From an uncultured Oscillospiraceae bacterium (lineage in GTDB: Bacteria; Bacillota; Clostridia; Oscillospirales; Ruminococcaceae): a stretch of 6,289 nt of DNA. Under the pieces are notes generated by a model, which saw only the letters and a list, made by a program, of their open reading frames with translations, did no database searches and was not told where the DNA came from. Positions within the stretch are counted from its first letter, which is position 1, and every line of letters begins with the position of its first letter. Made by a program: the position numbers and the translations under genes. Positions 4,613 through 6,289 of this stretch are shown in pieces. The DNA lies in NCBI GenBank assembly GCA_902489475.1, contig CABUAH010000080.1, positions 1-6,289 of the forward strand. The letters are read 5' to 3'.

Positions 4613-5893
4613 ATGGTAAAAGCAATAGTTGGCGCTAACTGGGGCGACGAGGGAAAAGGAAAAATGACCGATATGCTCGCTTGCGACGCTGATGTTGTTA
4701 TCAGATTTCAGGGCGGAGCAAATGCCGGACATACAATAGTTAACAATTACGGAAAGTTTGCGCTTCATACGCTTCCGAGCGGTGTATTTAACAAGGATAC
4801 AACCAATATTATCGGAAACGGTGTTGCATTGAATATACCTGTATTTTTCAATGAGCTAAATGAAGTTATAAGCCGAGGAGTACCGGCTCCTAAGATTTTA
4901 ATTTCCGACCGTTGTCAGATAGTTATGCCTTATCATATTGCTTTTGACGAATATGAGGAGGAAAGGCTTGGAAAGTCAAGCTTTGGTTCGACAAAATCGG
5001 GAATTGCACCTTTTTATTCGGATAAGTATGCAAAAATCGGTTTTCAGGTTCAGGAGCTTTTTGACGAGGACTCATTAAGGGCGCATCTTGAAAGAATTGC
5101 TCCGCAGAAAAACGTGATTTTAAAATACCTTTATAACAAGCCGGAGCTTGATATTGAAGCTCTTATGGCAACATTAAAGGAATACAAAGAAATGGTAGAG
5201 CCTTATGTTTGCGATGTTTCCTCATATCTGGATAATGCTATAAAAGAGGGAAAAGAGATATTGCTTGAGGGGCAGCTCGGAACTCTTAAAGACCCTGATC
5301 ACGGAATTTATCCAATGGTTACATCTTCCTCAACGCTTGCATCATACGGTGCTATCGGAACGGGTATTCCGCCGTATGAAATAAAAAAGATTGTAACTGT
5401 CTGCAAGGCTTATTCTTCGGCAGTCGGAGCAGGAGCGTTTGTTTCTGAGATCTTCGGAGAAGAAGCAGATGAGCTAAGACGAAGAGGCGGCGACGGCGGA
5501 GAATACGGTGCGACAACAGGAAGACCTAGAAGAATGGGTTGGTTTGACTGCGTTGCATCTAAATATGGATGCCGTTTGCAGGGTACAACTGACGTTGCTT
5601 TCACAGTACTTGACGTATTGGGATATTTAGAGAAAATCCCTGTATGTGTTGGATATGAGATCGACGGAGAGGTTACTACTGAATTCCCGACGACTGTAAA
5701 GCTTGAGCGTGCTAAGCCGGTAATAGAAGTTCTCGACGGTTGGATGAGCGATATAAGGGGAATCAAGACCTATGAAGAGCTTCCTGAAAACTGCCGTAAG
5801 TACATAGAATTCTGTGAGAAGCATATAGGCTATCCGATAACCTATGTTTCAAACGGACCTGCAAGAGAGGATATAATAATTCGTAATGCGTAA
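4613..5893 (+). CDS. purA: Adenylosuccinate synthetase
   Basis: This 426-residue cytoplasmic enzyme joins IMP and aspartate using GTP to give adenylosuccinate, the first step from IMP to AMP. The length is normal for the family. The N terminus holds the P-loop GDEGKGK (11-17) with catalytic Asp12, and NAGHT (37-41) with catalytic His40. The aspartate loop GATTGRPRR (299-307) and the guanine-site Asp in TVLD (331-334) are present, as is SNGP (413-416) near the end. Several positions differ from E. coli and Bacillus enzymes: EGQLG (219-223) replaces EGAQG, so the IMP-contacting Gln (E. coli 224) is Leu222; STKSG (126-130) has Ser for Arg131; KAYSSAVGAG (265-274) replaces KAYTTRVG; and TVLD has Val for Lys331. 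I believe this form is widespread in Clostridia, so it is probably the housekeeping enzyme. AGGAGG at 4599-4604, eight bases before ATG, fixes the start. The gene has its own promoter and terminator. Confidence 0.95.
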   Translation: MVKAIVGANWGDEGKGKMTDMLACDADVVIRFQGGANAGHTIVNNYGKFALHTLPSGVFNKDTTNIIGNGVALNIPVFFNELNEVISRGVPAPKILISDRCQIVMPYHIAFDEYEEERLGKSSFGSTKSGIAPFYSDKYAKIGFQVQELFDEDSLRAHLERIAPQKNVILKYLYNKPELDIEALMATLKEYKEMVEPYVCDVSSYLDNAIKEGKEILLEGQLGTLKDPDHGIYPMVTSSSTLASYGAIGTGIPPYEIKKIVTVCKAYSSAVGAGAFVSEIFGEEADELRRRGGDGGEYGATTGRPRRMGWFDCVASKYGCRLQGTTDVAFTVLDVLGYLEKIPVCVGYEIDGEVTTEFPTTVKLERAKPVIEVLDGWMSDIRGIKTYEELPENCRKYIEFCEKHIGYPITYVSNGPAREDIIIRNA

Positions 5894-5939
5894 TTTGGAA
5901 TTTCCGGAAGCACGGTATAAAAATTAACAAAAATAATTT

Positions 5940-5974
5940 AGGCTGACATGGTTTAAAACTATGCCAGCCTTTTT
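5940..5974. terminator. purA terminator, probably shared with the convergent regulator gene
   Basis: AGGCTG (5940-5945) pairs with CAGCCT (5965-5970). The stem continues past one A-C mismatch through CAT/ATG, one G-U pair and GTT/AAC to a small TTTAAA-like loop. TTTTT (5970-5974) follows on the right. On the left the complement reads into AAATTATTTTTG, so it can also act on transcripts from the leftward gene ending at 5984. It lies 46 bases after the purA stop. Confidence 0.85.
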
Positions 5975-5983
5975 AGTATATGG

Positions 5984-6289
5984 TTATTTTATTTTATTGA
6001 ACCGTATAAGAAGTTTTCCTTGTTCAATAAGTAGATTTTGGTGTGTGTTTGATAACGATCTATAAATTCTGAGTAATTCATCTTCATTTTTGCTTTCAGC
6101 AATTGGTGAATGGTAATCCATCAAGTAATCTATTGTAACATTAAAGTATGAGGCAATTAATTTTATAGTATTGAAATCAGGTTCTCTGTTATTGTGTATA
6201 TAATTGCCTAGAGTTGAGGGTGCGATATTCAAATCTTTTGCAACTTGTTTTTGAGTTAAATCGTTATCCTCAATAAGCTCTCTAAGTAT
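5984..6289 (-). CDS. Cro/C1-type (XRE family) HTH transcriptional regulator, start beyond window
   Basis: 101 residues are visible; the gene enters from the right edge. The frame stays open to position 6289, reading ILRELIEDNDLTQKQVAKDL before NIAPSTLGNYI, so the TTG at 6232 is an internal Leu codon, not the start. The true start is probably only a few codons outside the window. The HTH_3 domain covers about the first 60 visible residues: TQKQVAKDLNI forms the first two helices of the motif and APSTLGNYI the recognition helix. It is followed by REPDFNTIKLIASYFNVTIDYLMDY, typical of the family. The C-terminal part, ELLRIYRSLSNTHQNLLIEQGKLLIRF, is a common short helical tail in small XRE regulators (probable dimerisation, inferred). 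It is convergent with purA and unlikely to share its transcript. The sequence looks more AT-rich than purA. The target is unknown; it could be a chromosomal regulator or the edge of an acquired element. Confidence 0.85.
   Translation of the reverse strand: MLRELIEDNDLTQKQVAKDLNIAPSTLGNYIHNNREPDFNTIKLIASYFNVTIDYLMDYHSPIAESKNEDELLRIYRSLSNTHQNLLIEQGKLLIRFNKIK

Noticed and set aside
5410..5766. - strand reading frame of 118 codons inside purA
   Set aside because: It is antisense to conserved PurA motifs and is low-complexity (Ser/Pro-rich), as shadow frames often are.
4613..5893. PurA as a phage-type PurZ (2-aminoadenylosuccinate synthetase) of a Z-genome system
   Set aside because: The catalytic Asp of GDEGKGK and the guanine-site Asp are kept, the length is that of bacterial PurA, and no Z-genome partner genes are present.
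6232..6232. TTG at 6230-6232 as the start codon of the HTH gene
   Set aside because: Starting there would remove the first half of the helix-turn-helix; the open frame upstream encodes it, so the codon is an internal Leu.

Overview
The window looks like chromosomal DNA from a low-GC Gram-positive anaerobe of the class Clostridia, most likely an Oscillospiraceae/Ruminococcus-type gut bacterium. The reasons are AT-rich intergenic DNA, strong AGGAGG-type ribosome binding sites, lipoprotein substrate-binding proteins typical of this group, a PurA of the form I associate with Clostridia, and hairpin-rich intergenic repeats. The placement is inference, because no rRNA or other phylogenetic marker is present.

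Layout. Positions 1-242 hold no gene. The first ~117 bases are a dense set of nested palindromes, followed by a leader with two mutually exclusive hairpins and a T-rich run. Two tandem paralogous extracellular solute-binding lipoproteins follow (243-1655 and 1803-3224, + strand, roughly 60% identical by eye), with no ABC permease or ATPase in view. From 3225 to 3563 there is no gene. This stretch contains a rho-independent terminator, a chain of hairpins that looks like a dispersed intergenic repeat, and a near-identical second copy of the terminator (35 bases, 2 differences).

On the - strand, 4442-3564 encodes a compact cytoplasmic asparaginase-family protein with a Thr-to-Ser change in its HG(T/S)DT motif. 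It is divergent from purA (adenylosuccinate synthetase, 4613-5893, + strand). The 170-base gap between them carries a convincing purA promoter, a possible asparaginase promoter, and two inverted repeats that could be operators. One, TTGTGA-N6-TCACAA, lies at the predicted purA transcription start and resembles Rex and Crp sites. purA ends in a terminator at 5940-5974. Beyond it a leftward Cro/C1-type HTH regulator (5984-6289) runs off the right edge.

How the genes may work together. Asparaginase would release aspartate from asparagine, and PurA condenses aspartate with IMP on the way to AMP, so the divergent pair may couple aspartate supply to purine synthesis. The two lipoproteins would catch a nutrient, probably a carbohydrate, at the cell surface and need a transporter encoded elsewhere. 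I saw no CRISPR array, tRNA, rRNA, transposase or clear new defence system. The most unusual material is non-coding: the palindrome module at the left end, the terminator-bracketed hairpin chain, and the operator-like site at purA.
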